Shown here piece by piece: positions 7,067-12,510 of a stretch of 12,510 nt of DNA; the first letter of the stretch is position 1; each line of letters opens with the position of its first letter. The position numbers were made by a program, and so were the translations under genes. The stretch comes from an uncultured Ilumatobacter sp. (GTDB lineage: Bacteria > Actinomycetota > Acidimicrobiia > Acidimicrobiales > Ilumatobacteraceae), in NCBI GenBank assembly GCA_938091165.1, contig CALKNK010000023.1:1-12510 (forward strand), in the 5' to 3' direction. The notes beneath the pieces were generated by a model, which saw nothing but the letters and a program-made list of their open reading frames with translations, searched no databases and was not told the DNA's origin.

Positions 7067-7329
7067 TTCGGCTCCGGATAAAGCCACTCGGTGTCAGGTG
7101 CGGCCTTGTTCGCCGCCCCTTTGCGTTTCGGCGAATCTGAGTGGCCAGACTGCGACGAGCATAATCGATCAAGGCAATCGAGCTTCAGGCGGTGACGCCG
7201 GCGTCGAAACGGTGTCCAGATCCCCGCAGTTGAGCAGGGACTGAGCCGGTCGTATGACCCCCACCATCGCAGGGGACGGTGACACAAGTCCATTTTGTAG
7301 CGGCCGAACGGGCTGCTGGGCGGGAGTGT
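7067..7329. other. Convergent intergenic region rich in inverted repeats
   Basis: This 263-base region lies between two gene ends and shows nested inverted repeats at 7083-7145 (outer arms GCCACTC/GAGTGGC, inner arms TTCGCCG/CGGCGAA), a perfect palindrome GACGCCGGCGTC at 7194-7205, and a hairpin with arms AGCGGCC and GGCTGCT at 7299-7317. None is followed by a T-run, so classical intrinsic terminators are not shown. The hairpins may still act in transcript ends. No coding region is supported. Confidence 0.5.
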
Positions 7330-7986
7330 TCAGCGCCGAATCAACGTCGCATAGCGGATTCCAATGATGGTGCCGAACTCGGGATGCAGCGGCAGATATG
7401 GCTCCGGAGGAGAGACCGTAACGTCGCAGACACCTTCACTGACGAGATCGCTGAGCAGTTGGTCAAAGTGTCGCTCGTCCCATAAATCGGTGCGCTGTGT
7501 GAACACCACCGGCCCGCCTTCCTGAACGATACGAAGCAGCTCTCGAATCGTGGCCTCGGAGTCGGCGAGGTAGGAGAACACCCCGATACTTGTGACCGCA
7601 CGAAACGTGCCGTCGGCGAACTCGAGGGGATCGTTCAGGTCGAGTTCGACGACGTCTCTGTAGACCCCTCGTGATCGTGCTGTTTCGACCGACGCCGGGG
7701 AGAAGTCACCTCCAATGACCTGCTCAACGTCGCGTAGCTGAAGCTGTACGCCGACAAGACCCGAACCGCATCCGGCATCAAGTACCGGGCTATCGGACGT
7801 CGACGTGGACAGCAATTTCAACACCATGTCGGCCGCGCGACCCGGAGCGCTGTACCCCCAGGCTGCAAGGTCAGCGTCATATCGGCTGGTTGCCCAGTCG
7901 TCGTAGAGAGCCGCCACATCGGCTGGCGCTGCGTCGAACCGAGCTGCGAGTCCTTCACCAACGTTGCCCAGCGTGTTGTCAGTCAT
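7330..7986 (-). CDS. Class I SAM-dependent methyltransferase (METTL27-like)
   Basis: The 218-residue protein has a Rossmann methyltransferase core. Motif I is VLDAGCGSGLVG (68-79), the acidic residue after strand 2 is D94 in IGGDFSPAS, a DLNDPLEFADGTF segment fits motif II, and FSYLADSEATIRELLRIVQEGGPVV at 138-161 is the motif III/IV helix and strand. The N-terminal stretch LYDDWATSRYDADLAAWGY resembles the METTL27 (WBSCR27)-type group. It should transfer a methyl group from S-adenosylmethionine to an unknown small molecule or protein. The ATG at 7986 has AGGT about eight bases upstream. The aldehyde dehydrogenase gene lies 130 bases upstream on the same strand, so co-transcription is possible but not shown. 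The substrate cannot be predicted. Confidence 0.95.
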   Translation of the reverse strand: MTDNTLGNVGEGLAARFDAAPADVAALYDDWATSRYDADLAAWGYSAPGRAADMVLKLLSTSTSDSPVLDAGCGSGLVGVQLQLRDVEQVIGGDFSPASVETARSRGVYRDVVELDLNDPLEFADGTFRAVTSIGVFSYLADSEATIRELLRIVQEGGPVVFTQRTDLWDERHFDQLLSDLVSEGVCDVTVSPPEPYLPLHPEFGTIIGIRYATLIRR

Positions 7987-8116
7987 CGTTGAAACCTACG
8001 TCGCCTCACCAATCCACGCTATTGCACTGTTTCCCAAGCGGCGGGAGAAGAAATGTCGCTGCGGCTCTTGTGGTGCTTTGTTGGCGGCGATCCAGCAGCC
8101 GACAACGTTGGAAGGC

Positions 8117-9505
8117 TTACATGAACTTACGGATGATCTTTTGCTTGTTCGCGTTATACGGCGGGTACATCAGGGCAGGGTCGGGCCGAGTGGGCTTATC
8201 AAGCACTGCCTTGAAGTGACTAAACGTGTCGAACCCGGACTTGCCGTGGTAGGCGCCGATGCCGCTTTCGCCAACGCCACCAAACGGTAGGTCAGGGACG
8301 GCAAGGTGAAGTACTGCATGGTTTAAGGTGACGCCTCCGGCGGAAGTGTTCGCTACAACATGTTCGAGGGTGTTGTCGTCGCTACTGAAGGCGTAGAGAG
8401 CGAGGGGTTTGTCGCGGTCGTTCACGAAGCGAATGGCCTCGTCGACATCGCCGACGGTGAGAACCGGCAGGATCGGTCCGAAGATCTCGTCAGCCATGAC
8501 AGCTGCATCAGGCTTGACCCCGGTGAGTGCCGTCGGCGCAACGTAGCGAGTCCCGCGATCGCCGGTACCGCCGAACACGGTCGCCTCGTAGCCCCCGTCG
8601 CTGAGCAGCTTCATTAAACGGTCGTGGTGTCGTTCATTGACGATGCGGGCGTAGTCAGCGGACTGCTGAGGGTCATCGCCGTAGAACGTGGTGACGGCCT
8701 TGGTGAGCGCTGTTAGAAACTGATCCTCGATTTTTTCTTCGACCAGGACGTAGTCGGGCGCGACACAGGTCTGGCCCGCGTTGAGGAACTTTGCCCACGC
8801 AATTCGTTTGGCGGCAACGTCGATGTTGGCGTCGGCGACGACGATCGCCGGGCTTTTGCCTCCTAACTCGAGAGTGACCGGTGTGAGGTGTTCTGCCGCA
8901 GCGCGCATGACGATGCGGCCAACCTGGCCATTGCCGGTGTAAAAGATATGGTCGAACCGCTCTTTGAGAAGCGCTGTGGTCTGCTCCACTGCGCCGGTGA
9001 CCACAGCCACTGTTGAGCTGTCGAAGTACTTTGGGACGAGTTCTTCCACGAGGGCAGCCACCGACGGGGTGACCTCGGACGGCTTCAACACAGCGGTGTT
9101 GCCAGCGGCCAGCGCGGGAATAAGTGGAGCAAATAACAGCTGAACTGGATAGTTCCACGGAGCGATGATGCAGACGGTTCCGAGAGGCTCAGGTCGCAGC
9201 ATGGCCTTACCCGGTTTGAACGTGATCGGAACGCCTATTTTTTTGGGCTTGGTCCACGCATTGAGGTGCTGCAACGTGTGGTCGATCTCGTTGATTGTGA
9301 ACGCAATCTCGGAGGTGTATGCCTCGATTCGAGGCTTGCCAACGTCGGCGGCCAAGGCATCGAGTATGCGATCCTCCTGCTCGACGAATAGGGCACGCAG
9401 GCGACGGAGTAGAATTCGGCGCGACGTGACGTCATTGAGTGACCCTGCTCGAAAGCCAGCTCGGAGTTCCTGAACGATTTCGGGAATGTGGTCCACGGAG
9501 GTCAT
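8117..9505 (-). CDS. NAD(P)-dependent aldehyde dehydrogenase, class 3 / fatty-aldehyde type
   Basis: The 462-residue length is typical of the short class-3 aldehyde dehydrogenases, which lack the extended N-terminus of classes 1 and 2. These enzymes oxidise medium- and long-chain or aromatic aldehydes to acids. Catalytic parts are intact: PWNYP with N118, VLKPSE with K141, the cofactor loop TGNGQVG (190-196), TLELGGKSP with general base E213, NAGQTCVAP with nucleophile C247, and ADEIFGP with E340. The C-terminal PFGGVGESGIGAYHGKSGFD (407-426) is also conserved. The end, YPPYNANKQKIIRKFM, has the typical YPPY motif of this group. The ATG at 9505 has no clear ribosome binding site. The 170-base leader carries three ATTGATTACG-like repeats and a hairpin. 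The F420-type oxidoreductase gene is upstream on the same strand. Confidence 0.97.
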   Translation of the reverse strand: MTSVDHIPEIVQELRAGFRAGSLNDVTSRRILLRRLRALFVEQEDRILDALAADVGKPRIEAYTSEIAFTINEIDHTLQHLNAWTKPKKIGVPITFKPGKAMLRPEPLGTVCIIAPWNYPVQLLFAPLIPALAAGNTAVLKPSEVTPSVAALVEELVPKYFDSSTVAVVTGAVEQTTALLKERFDHIFYTGNGQVGRIVMRAAAEHLTPVTLELGGKSPAIVVADANIDVAAKRIAWAKFLNAGQTCVAPDYVLVEEKIEDQFLTALTKAVTTFYGDDPQQSADYARIVNERHHDRLMKLLSDGGYEATVFGGTGDRGTRYVAPTALTGVKPDAAVMADEIFGPILPVLTVGDVDEAIRFVNDRDKPLALYAFSSDDNTLEHVVANTSAGGVTLNHAVLHLAVPDLPFGGVGESGIGAYHGKSGFDTFSHFKAVLDKPTRPDPALMYPPYNANKQKIIRKFM

Positions 9506-9520
9506 TGCGACAGGCTAATT

Positions 9521-9537
9521 CGTCAGTCCAGCTGACG
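9521..9537 (-). repeat. Hairpin in aldehyde dehydrogenase leader
   Basis: Arms CGTCAG and CTGACG pair perfectly over six bases around the five-base loop TCCAG. The element ends 16 bases before the ATG at 9505, so in the transcript it would sit in the 5' leader, where it could affect translation or be a protein-binding operator. Function is not shown. Confidence 0.4.
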
Positions 9538-9542
9538 TGTGG

Positions 9543-9619
9543 CGTAATCAATACTGTAACGGCAAGCAGATTTGCGGCGCTCAGTTTCGTCGCTACGCAA
9601 TCATTGCTACGTAATCAAT
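9543..9619 (-). promoter_or_regulatory. Three ATTGATTACG-like repeats upstream of aldehyde dehydrogenase
   Basis: Read on the plus strand, CGTAATCAAT occurs exactly at 9543-9552 and 9610-9619, with a variant CGCAATCATT at 9596-9605. The latter two belong to a 14-base tandem repeat (9592-9605 and 9606-9619) that differs at two positions. They lie 38 to 115 bases before the aldehyde dehydrogenase start. Repeated same-direction sites in a leader suggest a transcription-factor binding region. No matching known regulator is recognised and no core promoter was assigned. Confidence 0.4.
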
Positions 9620-9675
9620 GGTCGTTTCAGCAGCGCTCGGTTCGGTCGATGCGACGTTGCTTGGATTGATGACGG

Positions 9676-10626
9676 TCAACGTGTTCGATGAAACGCGGAC
9701 AGTACGTTGCCGAGCCAGTTGATCGAACTGCGGGTAATCGGATCGACACACAATTGAATATGTGCTGCGCCTGCGGATTCGAACTCTTGGAGCTGGCTCC
9801 CCAATTCGTCCGGTGAGCCGGTCAGTGGTTCGATGTCGGCATCGCCGACGTAATCGCCCATGAGCCGACCTTTGCCGTCCGCTAGGCGAATGTGCACTGC
9901 AGCTGTTGCCTCGACATCGTTGATTGACCGACCGGCGGCTTGAATTAGCTGATCAACCCGAGACTTTTCGTGGGCAAAGCCTGCTGCTGTGTTTCCATAT
10001 TGGCTCCACCACATGTTCCAGGAATCGACGTGCGGAAGCGTGATGTCAAGCATTCGATCTCCGATTGATCCAACCATGAGTGGGGGTCCGCCGGGCCGGG
10101 GTGACCTTGGGTGCAGCACGCATTGCTCAGCGTCGTAGAAGGTGCCGTGAAAGTCGATCTCGCCGTCGGCGAGCAATGTCCGGACGATCGTGAACGCTTC
10201 TTCGAATCGGCTCACACGTTTGTCGTAGGCGAAACCGAATGCGTCATATTCACGCTGGTTCCAGCCAGCGCCCAAACCGACAATGAGACGCCCTTGTGAG
10301 ATGGCATCAACCGTTGCGGCTTGCTTGGCCAGCATCGTTGGCGCGTGGAAGCTTGTCGAAGCAACTAGTGGCCCGAGTTCAATTGTGGTTGTCGCCTGGG
10401 CAATGGCAGCAAGGGCGGTCCAGGCTTCCCATGGCCCGCGTGCACCCACCGCAAGGTCGTAAATAAGGTGGTCGCCGTACCATACGGAATCGAAGCCGAC
10501 AGCCTCGGCTTCCTGCGCCATTTTGATCAATTCGGGAAATGGGACCTCCCATTCCACTTCGGGAAGCTGTACGCCGATCTTCATTCGCTGTATCGATCCC
10601 AGAGACATCTTGAGCACCGTATCCAC
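9676..10626 (-). CDS. LLM-class F420-dependent oxidoreductase (luciferase-like)
   Basis: The 316-residue protein has the luciferase-like TIM-barrel signature. MKIGVQLPE (15-23) forms the first strand. It is followed by EAEAVGFDSVWYGDHL (39-54), LGPLVASTSFHAP, GRLIVGLGAGWNQREYDAFG (112-131), PPLMVGSIGDRMLD and the C-terminal LTGSPDELGSQL. Family members pass hydride between coenzyme F420 and varied substrates; some use FMN instead. The length and the GAGWNQREYDAFG motif favour the F420 group. The start chosen is GTG 10626, because GGAGG at 10632-10636 sits five bases before it. ATG 10584 (residue 15), where the fold itself begins, and ATG 10608 lack a ribosome binding site. The first 14 residues would then be an extra tail. 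The 362-base leader shows no gene. The substrate is unknown. Confidence 0.94.
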   Translation of the reverse strand: MDTVLKMSLGSIQRMKIGVQLPEVEWEVPFPELIKMAQEAEAVGFDSVWYGDHLIYDLAVGARGPWEAWTALAAIAQATTTIELGPLVASTSFHAPTMLAKQAATVDAISQGRLIVGLGAGWNQREYDAFGFAYDKRVSRFEEAFTIVRTLLADGEIDFHGTFYDAEQCVLHPRSPRPGGPPLMVGSIGDRMLDITLPHVDSWNMWWSQYGNTAAGFAHEKSRVDQLIQAAGRSINDVEATAAVHIRLADGKGRLMGDYVGDADIEPLTGSPDELGSQLQEFESAGAAHIQLCVDPITRSSINWLGNVLSAFHRTR

Positions 10627-10631
10627 TCACC

Positions 10632-10636
10632 CCTCC
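10632..10636 (-). promoter_or_regulatory. Shine-Dalgarno site setting the GTG start of the LLM oxidoreductase
   Basis: On the minus strand GGAGG lies five bases before the GTG at 10626. It is one of the strongest ribosome binding sites in the window and is the reason the 14-residue-longer start was preferred over the internal ATG codons. Confidence 0.6.
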
Positions 10637-10988
10637 ACCCGAATGGACCTCTCCCAGCTTCTCGGCAAGCGATTGCATGGTTACGCCTGTTGCGAGGTTG
10701 GGCAACCGCACCGTTGTCGGGGCCAAGGGTGTAGGAATGTTCGGATCGGCAGCGTCGCGGCAGGACGTCCCAACAAGGCCAGCGCGCTGCAGCTGTCATC
10801 AGTTTTAATGAACTCTTCTGGCGCTGGCTTCGGATCCCCAGGCAAGGTCGGCTTCACTGCAGTTAACGCTGAACTGGAGGGGGGTCTCCATGGATGTTCA
10901 ACCCTCGGGGCGAGTCGTTGCGCCTGGGCTCTCTTGTTTGGCAAGCTCTGCGGAGACAGCCCATCTGCGGCGTGAAGTCAGGGTCTGC
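10637..10988. other. About 350-bp gap upstream of the LLM gene; no supported gene
   Basis: This lies between the end of the FAD oxidoreductase gene and the start of the LLM gene, both on the minus strand, and should hold the LLM promoter. A minus-strand stretch at about 10634-10726 reads VRLPNLATGVTMQSLAEKLG, faintly like the start of an alpha/beta hydrolase, but the frame then runs out of phase through the LLM gene. Small inverted repeats are CAGTT/AACTG (10860-10876) and TGGAG/CTCCA (10875-10890). No terminator T-run or RNA gene was found. Confidence 0.45.
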
Positions 10989-12510
10989 TTAGTTGGCGCC
11001 GCAAGCTTCTACGACGAGGTCCTGGAGTTCGCGCAGGTGGTTGTCATGCACCTGGCGGGGTGTGGCGCCGTATTTGATGGCGATAGAAGCCGCTGCGGCG
11101 GTCGCAATTGCGTGCTGGGCGCCGTTGCCCATGAACTTGCAGACAGAACCCGCCACGTGTGTGACGCTGATGTGTTTGCCTGCCATCATCAGGTTCGACA
11201 CGTGCGAGGAGTAGAGGCAACGGAACGGAATGTCAAAGGGCTTGTCGTCGCGTTCGTCCCATGTCCAGTCCTTCAGTCGGAAGTCGTAGTCCTCGTGAAT
11301 GGGATGGTGAAGGCAGAATGCGCCTGAATTCTGAACCACGGCATCTGCGAACTCGGCGTGGTTCCGGATGTCGTTCTCTGACAGCACGTAATCGCCGATG
11401 TAGCGGCGAAACTCGCCTTGACCTGGGACGTGGGCAACCCAGTCGAACTCCAGATTCGCCCACTCGTCAGGCTCCTGGTTCTTGATGTTTGACATGGTGC
11501 CGTAAACCGCTCGAAGCAGATGGTCGCGAATGTGCTCGCCCTCGGCGTACGGGTCGCACCACTGGCCGTACTCCCAATAGTGAGTAAGGCGACGCGTGAG
11601 ATTGGCGAAGTCGTCGTCTTTCGGGGGTCGAAACGCCTCAATGACGGGACCATCACCGTTGTCTTTGCCGGGCTCTTTCGCTTGGCCACCGAGATCGGCA
11701 AAGTCCTTTGCCACTTCGATTGCCCAGGGGACGTCGGGAAATTCTACGGGTTCGTCAGCTATGTGAGTGCGGAAGAAGATCGTGTGGCCGTGGTGTTGAT
11801 CGAGGCGCTCTGGCGGAGCGTGGCTCTCGCCGTACTCTTCAGCGCCTTCGATGCCAAACATAGTGGGTGCGCCGGCGAGCATCCCGAGGATTGCTGTGCC
11901 GGTGCAGTCGATGAATTGTGATCCTGAGATCCGGATCTCTCGACCGGAGATTGCCTCGCGGGCATCGACGGACTCGATGGCCTCGCCGTCCATCGTCACG
12001 TTAAAGACCTGATGATGCAGAAACACTGTTGCGCCTGGCTCTGACTCGAGGAGCCGACCGACTTGCAGGTCACCGTCAGGGGTGCGGGCGATGGCTTCAG
12101 CCACCGTGGCCCCTTTCTCTCCTCGCGGTCCAATCCCGATTTCGATGCTGGCGTTCCCGCCGAGCACGGGCCGGTTCTGGACCACGGCGACTCGCAACCC
12201 GAGGCGCGCCGCCACTAAAGCACCAACCGAGCCAGTGACCCCGCCCCCGACGATGACCAGATCGAAGGGTCCTTCAGGGGTTGGCTCGTCGGGAATGCCA
12301 CGGAGACGACGCCGCCATGCCCGGGCGTCGGAGCTTGTGCCGTCAATCGGAGCGGCGCCGTCACGGCTGAGGAAGATTGCGTCGCAGCGGCCGTCGAACC
12401 CAGTGAGGTCGTGCAGGGTGACCTTGAGCGGGCCGGCTTCGAGCCCGATGTTCCCGGCGGACTGCCAACTCCAGTCCTTTCCGTTTGCACCGAACTCGGT
12501 GGCTAACCGA
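10989..12510 (-). CDS. FAD-dependent oxidoreductase (FAD_oxidored, PF12831-like), N-terminus cut by window edge
   Basis: The frame is open through the right edge and gives 506 visible residues. Residues 1-50 end a beta-rich accessory domain (WSWQSAGNIGLEAG, then LHDLTGFDGRCDAIFLS at 32-48) of the kind found before the flavin domain in this family. The dinucleotide-binding loop follows: FDLVIVGGGVTG at 82-93, then VVQNRPVLGGNASIEIG. Further on are FIDCTGTAILG, a middle domain, and the closing flavin segment NLMMAGKHISVTHVAGSV. That region and GNGAQHAIATAAAASIAI match the family C-terminus. The reaction is unknown; members occur mostly near carbohydrate or uronate catabolism genes, and some are labelled xanthan-lyase-like. 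Internal GTG codons such as the one near 12215 would delete the FAD loop and are not the start. The start lies beyond 12510. The leading GxGxxG-type motif is complete. Confidence 0.93.
   Translation of the reverse strand, partial: RLATEFGANGKDWSWQSAGNIGLEAGPLKVTLHDLTGFDGRCDAIFLSRDGAAPIDGTSSDARAWRRRLRGIPDEPTPEGPFDLVIVGGGVTGSVGALVAARLGLRVAVVQNRPVLGGNASIEIGIGPRGEKGATVAEAIARTPDGDLQVGRLLESEPGATVFLHHQVFNVTMDGEAIESVDAREAISGREIRISGSQFIDCTGTAILGMLAGAPTMFGIEGAEEYGESHAPPERLDQHHGHTIFFRTHIADEPVEFPDVPWAIEVAKDFADLGGQAKEPGKDNGDGPVIEAFRPPKDDDFANLTRRLTHYWEYGQWCDPYAEGEHIRDHLLRAVYGTMSNIKNQEPDEWANLEFDWVAHVPGQGEFRRYIGDYVLSENDIRNHAEFADAVVQNSGAFCLHHPIHEDYDFRLKDWTWDERDDKPFDIPFRCLYSSHVSNLMMAGKHISVTHVAGSVCKFMGNGAQHAIATAAAASIAIKYGATPRQVHDNHLRELQDLVVEACGAN

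Noticed and set aside
7083..7145. tRNA gene suggested by a 7-bp outer stem
   Set aside because: Only 63 bases between stem ends, a 7-bp inner stem with a 13-base loop, and no GTTCRA T-loop or anticodon arm.
7299..7317. Intrinsic terminator near the methyltransferase stop
   Set aside because: The stem AGCGGCC/GGCTGCT exists, but on the minus strand it has an A-C mismatch and there is no T-run after it.
7964..8290. Plus-strand ORF with a zinc-ribbon-like CRCGSCG
   Set aside because: The ORF runs antisense into the aldehyde dehydrogenase 3' end and has no second cysteine pair; likely coincidence.
10890..11327. 145-codon plus-strand ORF with GGAGG upstream
   Set aside because: Most of it is antisense to the conserved C-terminus of the FAD oxidoreductase, and it shows no family motif.
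10989..12215. FAD oxidoreductase starting at the internal GTG near 12215
   Set aside because: This start would remove the VIVGGGVTG flavin-binding loop, which is intact in frame upstream; the frame stays open to the window edge.

Overview
The window looks like chromosome from a moderately GC-rich actinobacterium, possibly an Acidimicrobiia-like marine or soil lineage. The supporting signs are an F420-type luciferase-like oxidoreductase, an acetyltransferase whose GNAT domain comes before a synthetase-like region (an arrangement known from actinobacteria), an Rv0130-like MaoC hydratase, and frequent GTG starts. The lineage is inferred from protein families; no rRNA or other marker is present. 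No tRNA, CRISPR array, transposase, phage gene or att site was found.

Layout, left to right. (1) 1-2302, minus: a Pat-type protein (GNAT, CoA-binding domain, succinyl-CoA-ligase-like domain, ATP-grasp domain), cut by the left edge. (2) 2413-3423, plus: a histone-deacetylase/AcuC-family Zn deacetylase, divergent from (1). (3) 3509-4639, plus: a VOC domain fused to two cupin domains, in probable operon with the deacetylase. (4) 4798-5271, minus: a MaoC-family hydratase. (5) 5578-6018, minus: a free-standing LarC C-terminal domain (nickel-pincer cofactor synthesis). (6) 6404-7066, plus: a membrane protein with a bacterial PH domain and a SHOCT tail. (7) 7330-7986, minus: a class I SAM methyltransferase. 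(8) 8117-9505, minus: a class-3-type aldehyde dehydrogenase. (9) 9676-10626, minus: an LLM-class F420-dependent oxidoreductase. (10) 10989-12510, minus: an FAD-dependent oxidoreductase of the FAD_oxidored type, cut by the right edge.

The most coherent biological unit is the left third. A lysine acyltransferase candidate and a lysine deacetylase candidate are divergently transcribed from a 110-bp gap, which looks like a reversible protein-acylation switch similar in logic to Pat/CobB or AcuA/AcuC. The synthetase half of the Pat-like protein has lost the catalytic-histidine segment and the Gly-rich loop, so it is probably a ligand sensor and not an enzyme. A VOC-cupin-cupin protein of unknown function follows the deacetylase. 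The rest is mixed metabolism: CoA-thioester and aldehyde oxidation genes, an orphan LarC2 domain without LarC1, and two flavoenzymes.

Non-coding stretches hold several inverted and direct repeats. The most regulatory-looking are three copies of an ATTGATTACG-like element upstream of the aldehyde dehydrogenase and a 13-bp odd palindrome between the LarC2 and PH-domain genes. All homology statements come from reading the sequence; no database search was run.
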